DNA from: Bdellovibrionales bacterium | GTDB lineage: Bacteria > Bdellovibrionota > Bdellovibrionia > Bdellovibrionales > UBA1609 | DNA: 43,113 nt | Reading direction: 5' to 3' | Assembly (NCBI GenBank): GCA_020850475.1 | Contig: JADZEO010000035.1 | Coordinates: forward strand, 1 to 43,113 | Shown: positions 1-8,844 of the stretch, one piece after another | Layout: the number at the start of each line of letters is the position of its first letter | Numbering within the stretch: the stretch's first letter is position 1 | Translations under genes and position numbers: made by a program | The notes under the pieces: model-generated | What the model was told of the DNA's origin: nothing | Database searches by the model: none | Seen by the model: the letters and a program-made list of their open reading frames with translations, nothing else

Positions 1-525
1 AACCGGATGAGGTTTGTGGTCCGCTTGCTCACCGACGATCAAGAAGAAAACAAAAATCAAAACCAAAAAAATATTTCCTAATATAACCGTTAACCCTCCC
101 GTCACCTTCTGGAACACCGAAAAGATCGGCAGCCCCCGCACCCGCTCCAACAGACTGGCCTGATCCACTTGATATCCCATCTGACCTGCACGCTCGAGCA
201 GGGACTGGAACATTTCCAGAACCCGGGTTTTATAGACATCCGCGCCTTTGACAAAATTTTCGATCGACAGCCCGATGACCGCCACCGTGGCAAGGCACAA
301 AATTGCGACGACCAAAAAGGCGGTCGTCACGGCCAACCAGCGCGGAAAATGTCCCCGGTATTGCAGCCAGCGAATCGCCGGAGAGGCGACGGCAAAAAAG
401 AAAATACTGAAAACAAAGGGCAATAAAACCGTTCGCGTGTAAATGAGCGCGACTGTCGCTGCCACCGCAGTCAAAAAGAGTAGACAGTACTGCGAAACTC
501 GAGTGTCGAACTTGGACTCAACCAC
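1..525 (-). CDS. AI-2E/PerM family permease, 5' part only
   Basis: Reading the minus strand from a GTG at 523-525 gives about 175 residues that continue past the left edge of the window. A GGAGG sequence sits a few bases upstream of the GTG and supports this start. The protein opens with a short charged segment, then a pair of hydrophobic helices (about residues 14-50), another hydrophobic helix (about 64-85), a soluble stretch (about 90-140), and a further hydrophobic helix at the cut edge. This pattern fits the N-terminal half of the AI-2E transporter family (UPF0118; PerM, YdiK, TqsA), inner-membrane permeases of usually 340-370 residues. Substrates in the family range from autoinducer-2 to sodium/proton exchange, so none is assigned here. 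It is transcribed divergently from the exported protein that begins at 639. Confidence 0.7.
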   Translation of the reverse strand, partial: MVESKFDTRVSQYCLLFLTAVAATVALIYTRTVLLPFVFSIFFFAVASPAIRWLQYRGHFPRWLAVTTAFLVVAILCLATVAVIGLSIENFVKGADVYKTRVLEMFQSLLERAGQMGYQVDQASLLERVRGLPIFSVFQKVTGGLTVILGNIFLVLIFVFFLIVGEQADHKPHPV

Positions 526-638
526 CGAACCTCCCTTGGTTGCGGAACCACCTAATTCTCGATGGGAGTCTGGCCCTTGTCAAACTCCTCTCCGCCACGA
601 GCATTGACCCCAGATACTCCAGAGCATAACATGAGACT

Positions 639-1703
639 GTGCGACAACTCGCTTTCATTTTGCTTCTTTATTTTGCCCAGGTGGCATGGGCTCAGCCCCC
701 CGCCACTCCGCAAATTCGTTCGACTGACACGAATCAGGCTGAGCAGTCATTTCTCGAACAAGCGGACGTGAAACAGCAAAAACTTTCCCGCTCGTTAGCC
801 AACCTTTCGAACTCCATCGATTCGTTTTTTGGTAACACCCGGATCGACGAAGAATCTGCAAGTAAAAGTCGCATTCGCATCAACTTGATCTCGGCTCTCA
901 CCGACGGCGAGGGCGACAGTTACGATGCCAACATTCGCACTCGTATCGCTCTGCCCAACACCGAACGAAAACTCAATCTCGTAGTGCAAAACCTTTCGCG
1001 AAGTTTCACCGAAGACCAGGAAAGTGGACAGGCCGAGAATATCGCCCAGTCCGTCGACAATGAGGACCTTGGTGCCGCTCTCCGATATCAACCCGAGAGC
1101 GACAAAGAGTGGAGTGTGGGTACGGATGCTGGTATTAAACTCGTCTCTCCACTCGATCCCTTTGTGCGCTTTCGCGTTCGCCGCAGTTGGTGGCCGGGGG
1201 CCTGGGAAATCCGCGCCACCGAAACGGTTTTTTGGTTCAAGTCGGAAGGCTACGGGCATACCGAATCGCTGGATTTTGACCGACCCCTCAATGCTGACTT
1301 TCTCTTTCGTTTTGCCAATCAAGCTTCGTGGCGACGCCTTGACCTGCAATACCAGTTTGATCACTCACTCAATTTGTTTCAGCGGGTCAGTGACCGACTC
1401 GGCATTGCCTATTTTGTGCGCATGCACGGCAGTGACGTCCCAGCCGTTCACGTCGAATCTTACGCAACGGGGGTGAATTTTCGGCGGCGAATCCACAAAG
1501 AATGGCTCTTTTTCAACATTCAACCCGGTGGCTCCTGGCCACGCGAGGAAAACTTCACTTTTGTGGCGTCGATCAGCTTCAAGCTCGAAGTGATCATCGG
1601 CCAGGAGGAGGGCTCGGTTGCCGCCGAATCCACTCCACCGCGAAATCCACCAGACTTCTTTGTGGCATCAACCGACACGGCGCGAGTCCAACCTGGCGAG
1701 TAA
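639..1703 (+). CDS. Exported hypothetical protein, possible outer-membrane beta-barrel
   Basis: The 354-residue product begins with a signal peptide (hydrophobic about residues 4-16, cleavage likely after Ala-Trp-Ala at 18). A Gln/Ser-rich stretch follows, then a long region of alternating polar and aromatic residues with many Arg-Trp pairs, as in amphipathic beta strands. No family is recognised. The start is a GTG: an in-frame TAA at 627-629 rules out anything longer, and there is no clear SD. A Pro-rich tail ends the protein. The last 110 bases overlap the 3' end of the convergent AAC(3) gene, so part of this tail is antisense to coding sequence. It is probably exposed at or beneath the outer membrane; the barrel assignment is inferred from composition alone. 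Confidence 0.65.
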   Translation: MRQLAFILLLYFAQVAWAQPPATPQIRSTDTNQAEQSFLEQADVKQQKLSRSLANLSNSIDSFFGNTRIDEESASKSRIRINLISALTDGEGDSYDANIRTRIALPNTERKLNLVVQNLSRSFTEDQESGQAENIAQSVDNEDLGAALRYQPESDKEWSVGTDAGIKLVSPLDPFVRFRVRRSWWPGAWEIRATETVFWFKSEGYGHTESLDFDRPLNADFLFRFANQASWRRLDLQYQFDHSLNLFQRVSDRLGIAYFVRMHGSDVPAVHVESYATGVNFRRRIHKEWLFFNIQPGGSWPREENFTFVASISFKLEVIIGQEEGSVAAESTPPRNPPDFFVASTDTARVQPGE

Positions 1704-2418
1704 TAACCTGATGAGTTTGAGTCTCGAAGTCCCGTCCAATCAGAGGAAATAACTCCGCCTTGGATTCAAGTTCAACAAAGCCGACCCACTTGCGTTGGCC
1801 CTGTTGCCAAATCGCCGAGGCCTGATTGATTTCATTGTACCCACCCGCTCGTTCCTCGGCCAAATGAAGACTGGTGTTGGAGTTCCAATCCACCCCCACC
1901 ATGAGCACCAGTCCGTCGTTTTTGTAAAGGGCCGAGAGAGGTGATTGCTCGCCGAATGGGTGACTCAAGGAGTGCTGCGCGATCATTTCTCGGGCGCACT
2001 TACCCCAAGCGCAAAACGACGACATCGGGTGCTGGCTCCTAACAACCCCGGGCAGAGTGCGGAAGACCTCAGCCACAACTCCCATTCCTCGAGTGGGCGT
2101 CCACTGCGGATCAAAGGGCGGCATCGAATCGCGAATTGTTGGCCACCAGCTACGAGGCACGGCCGGATTGCACCAATAAGAAGGCTCAGAGTTCTCCGCC
2201 GTGTGGGCAGGCATCACCAAGGTTCCTTCGGGCGTTAGAACTTCCATCAACGACTGAATCACCGTCACTGCACCACCGCAAACCCAACCGAGTGAGCTCA
2301 GTGACGAATGCACGAGGACCGTCGCGCCCGGTCGCAGTCCAAGAGCGTTCCATGCGGCGACCAAATTCTCGCCGCTGAGAGGATGAGTCGATTTTTCCAC
2401 AACTGCTTTTTCATTCAT
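1594..2418 (-). CDS. AAC(3)-family N-acetyltransferase
   Basis: The 274-residue protein matches the AAC(3) aminoglycoside 3-N-acetyltransferase family (antibiotic_NAT; usual length 260-290). Family features visible are LVHSSLSSLGWVCGG (about residues 35-49), the TLVMPAHT segment (about 66-73), TPTRGMGVVAEVFR (about 107-120), the SQHPMSSFCAWG block (about 128-139) and NTSLHLAEE with the expected catalytic His at 185. Such enzymes transfer acetyl from acetyl-CoA to the 3-amino group of 2-deoxystreptamine aminoglycosides. Many chromosomal members act on other amines, so resistance is not proven. The ATG overlaps the stop of the upstream RNA methyltransferase gene in an ATGA, so the two are probably translationally coupled. 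The 3' end overlaps the convergent exported-protein gene. Confidence 0.85.
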   Translation of the reverse strand: MNEKAVVEKSTHPLSGENLVAAWNALGLRPGATVLVHSSLSSLGWVCGGAVTVIQSLMEVLTPEGTLVMPAHTAENSEPSYWCNPAVPRSWWPTIRDSMPPFDPQWTPTRGMGVVAEVFRTLPGVVRSQHPMSSFCAWGKCAREMIAQHSLSHPFGEQSPLSALYKNDGLVLMVGVDWNSNTSLHLAEERAGGYNEINQASAIWQQGQRKWVGFVELESKAELFPLIGRDFETQTHQVITRQVGLAPCRLMPQRSLVDFAVEWIRRQPSPPPGR

Positions 2419-3305
2419 GATGAAACCTCGCTCTCTTCTTCCTGCCGACGAAGGACGGCAAAGTACAAGGGTCCAAAACCGCAGGCATCCGGCAGATGCA
2501 TCCAGCCCAGAGTGGTGCGTTCAGCGAAGGGGCTGGGCGCTGGTAGTTCGACAATTTCCACCCCCGACTTGCGCTCAAGGGCGCGCGCCACGACCAGGTC
2601 GTTCTCCTCAGGGCTCAAAGCACAGGTCGAATAGACAATCCGCCCTCCGGGTTTAACTGCCTCGATCGCGGCGGCCAGCAAGCCATACTGTTTCTTGGCC
2701 AGGGACTTAATTCGCTTGGGCTTCCACTGCGCCAGCTCCTTGGCATTCTCAATCAAGTGCCGCTCCCCCGAACACGGGGCATCAAGCAACACCCGATCGA
2801 ACGACTTCTTCGCCGCCAACCCAAAGCGGATGCCGTCTTGCCCACGAACAAAAATCTGCGGCCGGAGTGACCGCGGAACATACTGTTGAATCACCTTGGT
2901 CAACCGAGCCCGCCGGCCCGCCGAGAGCTCATTGGCGTCGAGACGCCCATCGTTGCCAAGGGCCTGTGCCAAAACTAAAGTCTTACCCCCCGGAGCCGCA
3001 CACATATCGAGGACATGATCGCCCGGCTGTACTGCTAAGGCCTTGGCCACCAGGACTGAGGCCGGGTCCATAACATAGTAAATCAGATTTTGCTCCTGAT
3101 TGCGCAGCTGCACCCAGTCGGTGCGCGACGGAATGTACCACCAAGTCTTGGCCAGCCAGTCGATTTCTCCCTCGGAGTCGCCGCCGAAGGGAGCATAGAG
3201 CACCTGCTTTTCTTTGGCCTGAAGCGCCTCGCGTAACCGCAGCCAACGCAGCCCATAGAGCTGCTGGTAATGCTGGTTAAATTCCGTCGGAAGCTCCGAA
3301 ACCAA
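2415..3305 (-). CDS. RsmB/NSUN-type RNA m5C methyltransferase
   Basis: This 296-residue protein is a class I SAM-dependent RNA (cytosine-5) methyltransferase. Motif I is HVLDMCAAPGGKT (about residues 97-109), motif IV is DAPCSGE with Cys178, and motif VI is STCALSPEEN with Cys228. The two cysteines are the product-release and nucleophilic residues of the NOL1/NOP2/Sun family. The length and the absence of an NusB-like N-terminal domain resemble NSUN3/4-like and RsmF-core proteins rather than full RsmB. The substrate is probably rRNA, but the site cannot be read from sequence. The start is a TTG with an AAGGGG sequence 7 bases upstream. It is the first gene of a two-gene operon with the AAC(3) gene. 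Confidence 0.88.
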   Translation of the reverse strand: MVSELPTEFNQHYQQLYGLRWLRLREALQAKEKQVLYAPFGGDSEGEIDWLAKTWWYIPSRTDWVQLRNQEQNLIYYVMDPASVLVAKALAVQPGDHVLDMCAAPGGKTLVLAQALGNDGRLDANELSAGRRARLTKVIQQYVPRSLRPQIFVRGQDGIRFGLAAKKSFDRVLLDAPCSGERHLIENAKELAQWKPKRIKSLAKKQYGLLAAAIEAVKPGGRIVYSTCALSPEENDLVVARALERKSGVEIVELPAPSPFAERTTLGWMHLPDACGFGPLYFAVLRRQEEESEVSS

Positions 3306-3385
3306 TAGACGACCCCTTAATTCCTTCTTATCATTTCTCTGTTCACATTATTCAGCAAAATCCGAGTCGAATCCAGGAGGAAACC

Positions 3386-4222
3386 ATGATGACTTTTCGA
3401 CTTCAAACGCTTTGTGCCTTGTTGGCGCTTTCAACCTTGGTCCCGGCAGTCACTCAAGCCGAGGATCTGAACTTCAACAACATTGACAAGGGCGACTTGG
3501 AAAAAGTGATTGGTGACTTGTCGAGCAACTTCGCGCACACCACGGTCAGCGGTGCCAGTGCACTCGGAGCCGTCTTTGGTTTTGAGTTTGGTCTGGTCGG
3601 TGGTGTTTCATCCACTCCTGGTATCGATAAGCTGGTTAAGGAAACTGACCCTAACGCCGATGCCGCGGGACTGCCTCATGCGGGTTTGATCGCCATGTTC
3701 TCCGTGCCCTTCGGAGTCACGGTTGAAGCCAATATCATTCCCTCCTTCGGAAGCGATGAGTTCAAATTTTCCAACACCGGTATCGGGGTTAAGTGGACCA
3801 TGACCGATGCCGTGCTCTCCCTGCCCTTTTCACTCGCGGTTAAGGGGACCATGACCAAGACCGAACTCGATTTTGAGACGGTGATCAACAATGCCAGTAC
3901 GGGCAACATTCCGGTTAACTCCAAACTGAACATGAGCGGCACCACCACGGGTTTGGCGGCGGTGATCAGTAAGAACTTTTTGTTTTTTGAACCCTATTTT
4001 GGCTTAGGCATGGTCTCCACCGATGGTGACCTAAAGGTGACCGGAACAGGAACCATCTTCGACACCACCCTCACGACGGGACAGTCAGCAGGCGCTAAGA
4101 ACTCCGGCAGCCATCTATTTTTGGGAGCTGAGCTCGGCCTCTTATTTTTTAAACTGGGAGTTGAGTACAGCAAACTCATTGATGCCGATCGCTACACTGC
4201 TAAGTTGTCATTTTATTTTTAA
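3386..4222 (+). CDS. Exported beta-barrel-like protein (DUF6588-like)
   Basis: The product has 278 residues with a signal peptide ending near Thr-Gln-Ala (about residue 25). A short polar segment leads into Gly-rich alternating strands: a VFGFEFGLVGG block, FEPYFGLGM, HLFLGAELGLLFFKLGVEYSKL, and a C-terminal strand ending in Phe, typical of outer-membrane barrels recognised by BamA. The pattern resembles DUF6588 proteins, whose function is unknown. AGGAGG lies 5-8 bases upstream of two adjacent ATG codons (3386 and 3389), so either may be used. It is followed after 18 bases by the uracil methyltransferase gene and may share its transcript. Confidence 0.7.
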   Translation: MMTFRLQTLCALLALSTLVPAVTQAEDLNFNNIDKGDLEKVIGDLSSNFAHTTVSGASALGAVFGFEFGLVGGVSSTPGIDKLVKETDPNADAAGLPHAGLIAMFSVPFGVTVEANIIPSFGSDEFKFSNTGIGVKWTMTDAVLSLPFSLAVKGTMTKTELDFETVINNASTGNIPVNSKLNMSGTTTGLAAVISKNFLFFEPYFGLGMVSTDGDLKVTGTGTIFDTTLTTGQSAGAKNSGSHLFLGAELGLLFFKLGVEYSKLIDADRYTAKLSFYF

Positions 4223-4240
4223 TCATTATTAAGGTCATTC

Positions 4241-5365
4241 ATGTCCGAGTTCAATTGCTCGCTTGCTCAACAATGCGCCGGCTGCCCTTGGTCGTCGATT
4301 CCTTTTGTCGATCAGGGTCCGCGCAAGGCGGACGGACTTCTTCATGAGCTTAAGAGCATCGGCCTCGAGTTCGCCAAGCGTCCGCAGATGGTCAGCCTCG
4401 GTCCCCAGGGGCTCCGCGACCGCGCCGATTTGGTGATTGTCAATCAACAGGGCCGACCGACGATTGGCCTTTACCATCCCGAAGAAAAGCGCATCACTGA
4501 CATCGCTGACTGCCACCAGATTTCGCCGCCGTTGGCCCAGTGGTTCCGCGAATTTCGACAAGATTTACCTTCGATCAAAAAAGGCTCGGTCCGTTTGCGG
4601 GTCGCCCCCGATGGCCAGAGGGGGATTTGGCTCGATTTTGCTAACGCTGATATTAAGACTCTGCTCGATGAGGACCAGTGGTTGCGTCGGCTTAAGGCCA
4701 AGGCCGTCGTTGAGATCGGTCAAAGAAAAAAGCGCCTGATCGAAAAAGACGGACGCCTCAAGCTGGGCGATCCCGTCCTTTACCCGTGGTTCTCGACTGA
4801 GCTTAACGGCCATCCCACTCCCCTCTTTTCGTCCATTGCCAGCTTTACCCAACCCGGAGTCAAAGCGAATCAGCGCTTGGTTCAAACAGTCGTCGAAACC
4901 GTGCGCCGCCTCGGCGGACAGCGATGGTTAGAATTATTCTGTGGCCTCGGCAATTTCACCTTGCCCCTCGCGGGCCAAGGCCTCACGGTGACGGCCTACG
5001 AAGTTGAAGAACTGGCACTTGAAGGGCTCCAGTTGGCTCTCGGCAAACTACCCGAACGCCCTCCGCTCCACTTTTTTGCGGCCAATGCCTACCGCCTTTC
5101 GGCTTTGCCCTCGTTGCTCGAATTCGACGGGCTGTTGGTTGACCCTCCCCGTTCGGGCCTCAAGAATGTCCTCGAACACCTTCGCAATCACGCCCTCAGC
5201 GCCCGCCCTCAGCGGCTGGTCTATGTTTCTTGCTATACCCCAGCGCTGGTCCAAGACCTCCAAACACTGAGCGACCTCGGCTACCAAATCGACTCTATTA
5301 CAGGTGTCGACCAATTCCCTCAGACTCCCCATTGTGAATGGGTGGTGGCCCTGGTTCGGTCCTGA
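4241..5365 (+). CDS. TrmA/RlmC-type RNA (uracil-5-)-methyltransferase
   Basis: The 374-residue enzyme carries Cys6, Cys12, Cys15 and Cys91, spaced like the [4Fe-4S] ligands of RlmC and RlmD. The SAM site is ELFCGLGNFTLPLA (about residues 231-244), LVDPPRSG lies at about 299-306, the nucleophile is Cys331 in VSCYTP, and Glu368 near the C-terminus is the expected base. The QPGVKAN segment (about 204-210) is the usual family QxN region. These enzymes make 5-methyluridine in 23S rRNA or tRNA. The C-x5-C-x2-C spacing is that of RlmD, but there is no N-terminal TRAM domain, so the protein looks RlmC-like in architecture. The exact target uridine is not assigned. Confidence 0.88.
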   Translation: MSEFNCSLAQQCAGCPWSSIPFVDQGPRKADGLLHELKSIGLEFAKRPQMVSLGPQGLRDRADLVIVNQQGRPTIGLYHPEEKRITDIADCHQISPPLAQWFREFRQDLPSIKKGSVRLRVAPDGQRGIWLDFANADIKTLLDEDQWLRRLKAKAVVEIGQRKKRLIEKDGRLKLGDPVLYPWFSTELNGHPTPLFSSIASFTQPGVKANQRLVQTVVETVRRLGGQRWLELFCGLGNFTLPLAGQGLTVTAYEVEELALEGLQLALGKLPERPPLHFFAANAYRLSALPSLLEFDGLLVDPPRSGLKNVLEHLRNHALSARPQRLVYVSCYTPALVQDLQTLSDLGYQIDSITGVDQFPQTPHCEWVVALVRS

Positions 5366-5470
5366 TCGCCTTCCCTATTCGCCCCCAATCGTGGTCGTAT
5401 CTGAAATCCTAACCAAAAATAAAGGTTCTGTTTTGCTTTCACTCCAACTCTGTGGCAAACCTAACACCCT

Positions 5471-7288
5471 ATGAATATTCGCAACCTCGCCATTATTGCC
5501 CATGTTGACCATGGTAAGACGACCCTTATTGACGGCCTCTTCAAACAGACTGGGGTCCTTCAAGGACGTCAAGACGTCGAAGAACGGGTCATGGACTCCG
5601 GCGAACTGGAAAAAGAACGAGGAATCACCATCACCGCCAAAAACGCCTCGCTCTCGTGGAAGGGCACGCGGATCAACTTGGTGGACACTCCCGGGCACGC
5701 CGACTTCGGCGGTGAGGTGGAACGAGCGCTTTTCATGGTCGATGGGGCTCTGCTTTTGGTGGACGCCGCTGAGGGCCCGCTTCCGCAGACGCGGTTTGTG
5801 TTGCGCAAAGCTCTCGAACGAGGACTCAAAATCATTCTAATTATCAATAAAGTGGACCGCCCCGATGCCCGCATTGAGGAAGTTGAAGAAAAAGTCCTCG
5901 AGCTCTTTTACGATGTGGCGACCGACGAGAACCAGGTTCAATACACGACGTTTTATGCCAGCGGCCGCAACGGCTGGGCCTCGCTTGTAAAGGGCCAACA
6001 AGGAGAAAGCTTTGCTCCTTTAATGGATCGTATTGTTGAAGAAATTCCCCCACCGGCCGTTGATGCCGACCAACCGTTCCGGATGATTGTCGTTAACCGC
6101 ACCTTTAATACCTTTTTGGGCCAAATTGCCGTCGGACGGATTCAATCGGGTCGGGTCAAAGAAGGCCAACGTGTTCAGCTAATGGGCGAACAAAAAAACC
6201 TTCCCTTTGTGATCACTGCCCTCGAAACGTTTGCGGGCCTTGGCACAGAGCGGGTTAAGGAACTCAGCGCCGGAGATATTGCGCTGATTGCAGGAGCAGA
6301 AGCCCCTCGCATTGGCGATACCATTGCCGAGATGGGCGTAACTGAGCCTCTCCCTCGAGTGAAGGTCGACCCGCCCACCGTGGCTGTGCGAATTTCAGTT
6401 AATACCTCACCTTTTTCGAACCGCGATGGCACTTATCTTACCAGTCGCAAACTGCAAGAGGTTTTAGAAAAGGCCTGCTTGCAAAACGTGGCACTCTCGC
6501 TCGAACCGACGGAGTCCAACGAGGTTTTTCTGCTTAAAGCGCGAGGCGAGTTGCAAATTGTGATTGTACTCGAGGAAATCCGCCGAGCGGGTTACGAGCT
6601 CATGGCCGGTCGGCCCGAAATTCTGCCAGTTGAAAAAGACGGACAAAAGTGGGAACCCGAAGAGCAATTCTTTATCGATATTCCTGACTCGATGATGGGA
6701 AAGGTCACCGAGATTCTCTCCAACCGGGGCGGTCGACTGCAGAATATCGAAAAATTCGAGACCTCCTCGCGGATCCGTCTGGAGTTTGACATTCCTTCGC
6801 GCGGACTCATCGGCTTGCGTTCGGCTCTACTGACTGAAACGCGCGGTGAGGCCATTTATTCGAGCACCTTCAAGCGCTACATCCCTTACCAAGGCAAGCG
6901 CTTTAGCCGCGCCAACGGCGCTCTCGTCTGCGACCGCAACGGGGCCACCACCGAGTATGCCTTGTTTGGGCTCGAAGATCGCGGCCGACTCTTTGTCGAA
7001 GCCGGCGTGCCGATTTATGAAGGCATGATTTTTGGCGAAAACAATCGCCTTAACGACATCAATGCCAACCCCACCCGCGAGAAAAAGCTCACTAATATGC
7101 GAGCCTCTGGTTCGGATGAATCTACGAAGTTGGCACCGATTAAGCCCATGGGATTAGATGAAGCCCTCGAATGGATCGATGAAGACGAGTGGGTCGAGGT
7201 AACGCCTAAGAGTATTCGCGTCCGCAAGATCATCCTCGCGGCCAACCAGCGGCACATCATTCGCCGTCCGCAGGAAACCGAAGAATAA
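5471..7288 (+). CDS. typA: Translational GTPase TypA/BipA
   Basis: The 605-residue product is full length for TypA. GTPase motifs are G1 AHVDHGKT (residues 10-17), G3 DTPGH (72-76) and G4 NKVD (125-128). They are followed by domain II, an EF-G-like domain (about 300-380), and the TypA-specific C-terminal part with [18 protein letters not shown] and DGRP/RANGALV-type segments. TypA is a ribosome-associated GTPase that helps 50S subunit assembly and stress adaptation. The start is an ATG without a convincing SD, which is unusual among its neighbours. The gene ends 8 bases before the stop of the convergent membrane-protein gene and has no room for a separate terminator. Confidence 0.97.
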   Translation: MNIRNLAIIAHVDHGKTTLIDGLFKQTGVLQGRQDVEERVMDSGELEKERGITITAKNASLSWKGTRINLVDTPGHADFGGEVERALFMVDGALLLVDAAEGPLPQTRFVLRKALERGLKIILIINKVDRPDARIEEVEEKVLELFYDVATDENQVQYTTFYASGRNGWASLVKGQQGESFAPLMDRIVEEIPPPAVDADQPFRMIVVNRTFNTFLGQIAVGRIQSGRVKEGQRVQLMGEQKNLPFVITALETFAGLGTERVKELSAGDIALIAGAEAPRIGDTIAEMGVTEPLPRVKVDPPTVAVRISVNTSPFSNRDGTYLTSRKLQEVLEKACLQNVALSLEPTESNEVFLLKARGELQIVIVLEEIRRAGYELMAGRPEILPVEKDGQKWEPEEQFFIDIPDSMMGKVTEILSNRGGRLQNIEKFETSSRIRLEFDIPSRGLIGLRSALLTETRGEAIYSSTFKRYIPYQGKRFSRANGALVCDRNGATTEYALFGLEDRGRLFVEAGVPIYEGMIFGENNRLNDINANPTREKKLTNMRASGSDESTKLAPIKPMGLDEALEWIDEDEWVEVTPKSIRVRKIILAANQRHIIRRPQETEE

Positions 7289-7296
7289 AACTGAAC

Positions 7297-8142
7297 TCAT
7301 GACTTGGAATCTGAATCGTCGTAGGAGCCCGTGATCCGCACGTCATCAGTTGAATCGGGCAATTCAAGATTTGGATCGACAGGTTGATGTTCTCTTATCA
7401 CCTGAGGCACCGAGCCGGTGAAATTAAGACTCGGATCGGGCCGAGCCGGATGCGCCTGCACCGCACCCGCCAGAGGATCTTCGCTGATCAAGAACATCCC
7501 ATCAAAAGCATTGTACCAGGTGAGCATCAACAAGGTGCCAACGGGAATATAAGGCACATAAAACTTGCGACTCAAATCGTACAGCAAAATCCCACTGCCC
7601 CAGAGAATGAGAACCACAACGAAGTTGAGTCTGACCGCGCGGACGGTGAGGGCCACAGCCTGGATAAAGTTATGCTGCGAAAACAACATGACCGGGGTTA
7701 CCCCGAAAATAATAAACAAATTGAAAGTGGTCGCCAAAATGACCACCGTATTGTGAAACTCCAGAGTCATTTCGTACTTCAGCGGCTGGCGATACATGTA
7801 CTCCGCTGCTCCAATGAGACTCCACGCGAGCATGCTAAAAAAACTCGCGGGCATCAGGCGAACCGCGAGGCGGCTCTCAGAAAAGGCGAAAAACAAATCC
7901 CACCAAGTCAGAGCTTTGTAACGGACAATTCGAAAAACCAAGAGATAGGTTCCCGCCACCAGAATGGGCAGCAAAAAGCCCGAGAAGATGCGGGCAAAAG
8001 GAGAAAAGGACGAGGGGAAGAGGCCGAAAAGCGCAAAGAGGCCAAAAACACCGCATAAATAGAGGGGTTTTTTGCGAAAAATCCGCCAGCTCTTCTTTAA
8101 CCAACGAAGAGCCTCGCGGGGCTGAACCACCTTTGCGACCAT
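7297..8142 (-). CDS. Multi-pass membrane protein of unknown function
   Basis: The 281-residue protein has a basic amphipathic N-terminus followed by about six hydrophobic helices (about residues 28-45, 50-72, 95-112, 130-155, 168-188, 198-215). A polar C-terminal tail of about 60 residues, rich in Pro, Asp and Ser, is likely cytoplasmic. The N-terminal arrangement, an amphipathic helix with LKKSWRIFRKKPL then helices, resembles BPSS1780-family and other DUF inner-membrane proteins, but no function follows. GGAGGGG lies about 10 bases before the ATG. It faces typA tail to tail and is divergent from the CBS-domain gene. Confidence 0.65.
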   Translation of the reverse strand: MVAKVVQPREALRWLKKSWRIFRKKPLYLCGVFGLFALFGLFPSSFSPFARIFSGFLLPILVAGTYLLVFRIVRYKALTWWDLFFAFSESRLAVRLMPASFFSMLAWSLIGAAEYMYRQPLKYEMTLEFHNTVVILATTFNLFIIFGVTPVMLFSQHNFIQAVALTVRAVRLNFVVVLILWGSGILLYDLSRKFYVPYIPVGTLLMLTWYNAFDGMFLISEDPLAGAVQAHPARPDPSLNFTGSVPQVIREHQPVDPNLELPDSTDDVRITGSYDDSDSKS

Positions 8143-8189
8143 CTAAATGCTGCTCCCCTCCCAACGAAAATTAAACCACGCTCCTACCT

Positions 8190-8205
8190 TCCCAACAAGT
8201 TGGGA
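8190..8205. promoter_or_regulatory. Short inverted repeat, possible operator
   Basis: Two perfect 7-base arms (TCCCAAC and GTTGGGA) are separated by two bases in the intergenic space between the divergent membrane-protein and CBS genes. The symmetry and short spacing suit a dimeric regulator site more than an RNA hairpin. No regulator is identified, and the site could be chance. Confidence 0.3.
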
Positions 8206-8320
8206 TCTTAGACTGGATTAACCACTAAATAGGGGGGCTCGGCTGGGAGCGTAATTTTCCAACTTCCCCCTACCTTCGTCCGGACTTTTCTGGCAGCATG
8301 GCCGGTCCTTGGAGGAAACG

Positions 8321-8689
8321 ATGAAGACGGTCGGTGAATACGCGACAAGCCTGCCCCACACAATTGGCCTAAAGACCTCAGTCGACAAAGCTCGCCAGAT
8401 GATGGAACAGCACCACTGCCATCACTTGCCCGTACTCGAAGGGGGTAAGTTGGTCGGTGTTATCAGCTCTGCGGATTTGGTCCAAGCCCTTGATGACCTC
8501 GCGATGGTCGGGGATATCATGACTGACGAGCCTCTTATCGTGAATCCCGGGGATCGCGTAAAGGATGTCGTCGGTAAGATGCTAAAGAACTCCTGCAGCA
8601 GTGCTATCGTCGCCGCCAAGGGCAATTCACCTTGGTCGATATTTACATCCGTCGACGCGATGAAGATTCTGTACGAGGTAATGCCTTAA
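8321..8689 (+). CDS. CBS-pair domain protein
   Basis: The 122-residue protein is essentially one Bateman module. CBS1 spans about residues 7-58 (TIGLKTSVDKARQMM, HHLPVLEGGKLVGVISSADL) and CBS2 about 64-120 (VGDIMTDEPLIVNPGDRVKDVV). CBS pairs bind adenine nucleotides and act as energy or redox sensors; stand-alone members often control partner enzymes or channels. An upstream in-frame TTG at 8309 exists, but GGAGG at 8311-8315 places the true start at the ATG 8321. It lies upstream of nrdJ, with a separate promoter region between them. Confidence 0.85.
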   Translation: MKTVGEYATSLPHTIGLKTSVDKARQMMEQHHCHHLPVLEGGKLVGVISSADLVQALDDLAMVGDIMTDEPLIVNPGDRVKDVVGKMLKNSCSSAIVAAKGNSPWSIFTSVDAMKILYEVMP

Positions 8690-8707
8690 AAATAAGCATC
8701 TCTGAGC

Positions 8708-8740
8708 CCTGACGCTTCGATTCAGGATTAATGTTTTTTA
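8708..8740 (+). terminator. Weak terminator-like hairpin after the CBS gene
   Basis: A 5-base stem (CCTGA/TCAGG) with a 9-base loop is followed by T-rich sequence (ATGTTTTTTA). The stem is short and the T-run is not immediate, so termination would be partial at best. Confidence 0.25.
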
Positions 8741-8787
8741 AAGTTGTTTTTTTGTGACCACTCGCAAATGGGCTCTCGGCCTCATTT

Positions 8788-8835
8788 TGACGATATATGG
8801 TGATTTTGGATGGTCCAGATCACTAGATCTAGGGG
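8788..8835 (+). promoter_or_regulatory. Pair of NrdR-box-like sites upstream of nrdJ
   Basis: Site 1 at 8788-8803 (TGACGATATATGGTGA) and site 2 at 8820-8835 (TCACTAGATCTAGGGG) each match about 11-12 of 16 positions of the NrdR consensus ACACTATATATAGTGT. Their starts are 32 bases apart, so the gap of 16 bases is the spacing known for tandem NrdR boxes about three helical turns apart. NrdR is the nucleotide-sensing zinc-finger/ATP-cone repressor of ribonucleotide reductase genes. The position just upstream of nrdJ makes this a strong inference from context. Confidence 0.6.
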
Positions 8836-8844
8836 ATATTTTTT

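Noticed and set aside
8309-8320. Longer CBS protein from the TTG at 8309
   Set aside because: The first four codons contain the SD (GGAGG) of the ATG at 8321, so they are not translated.
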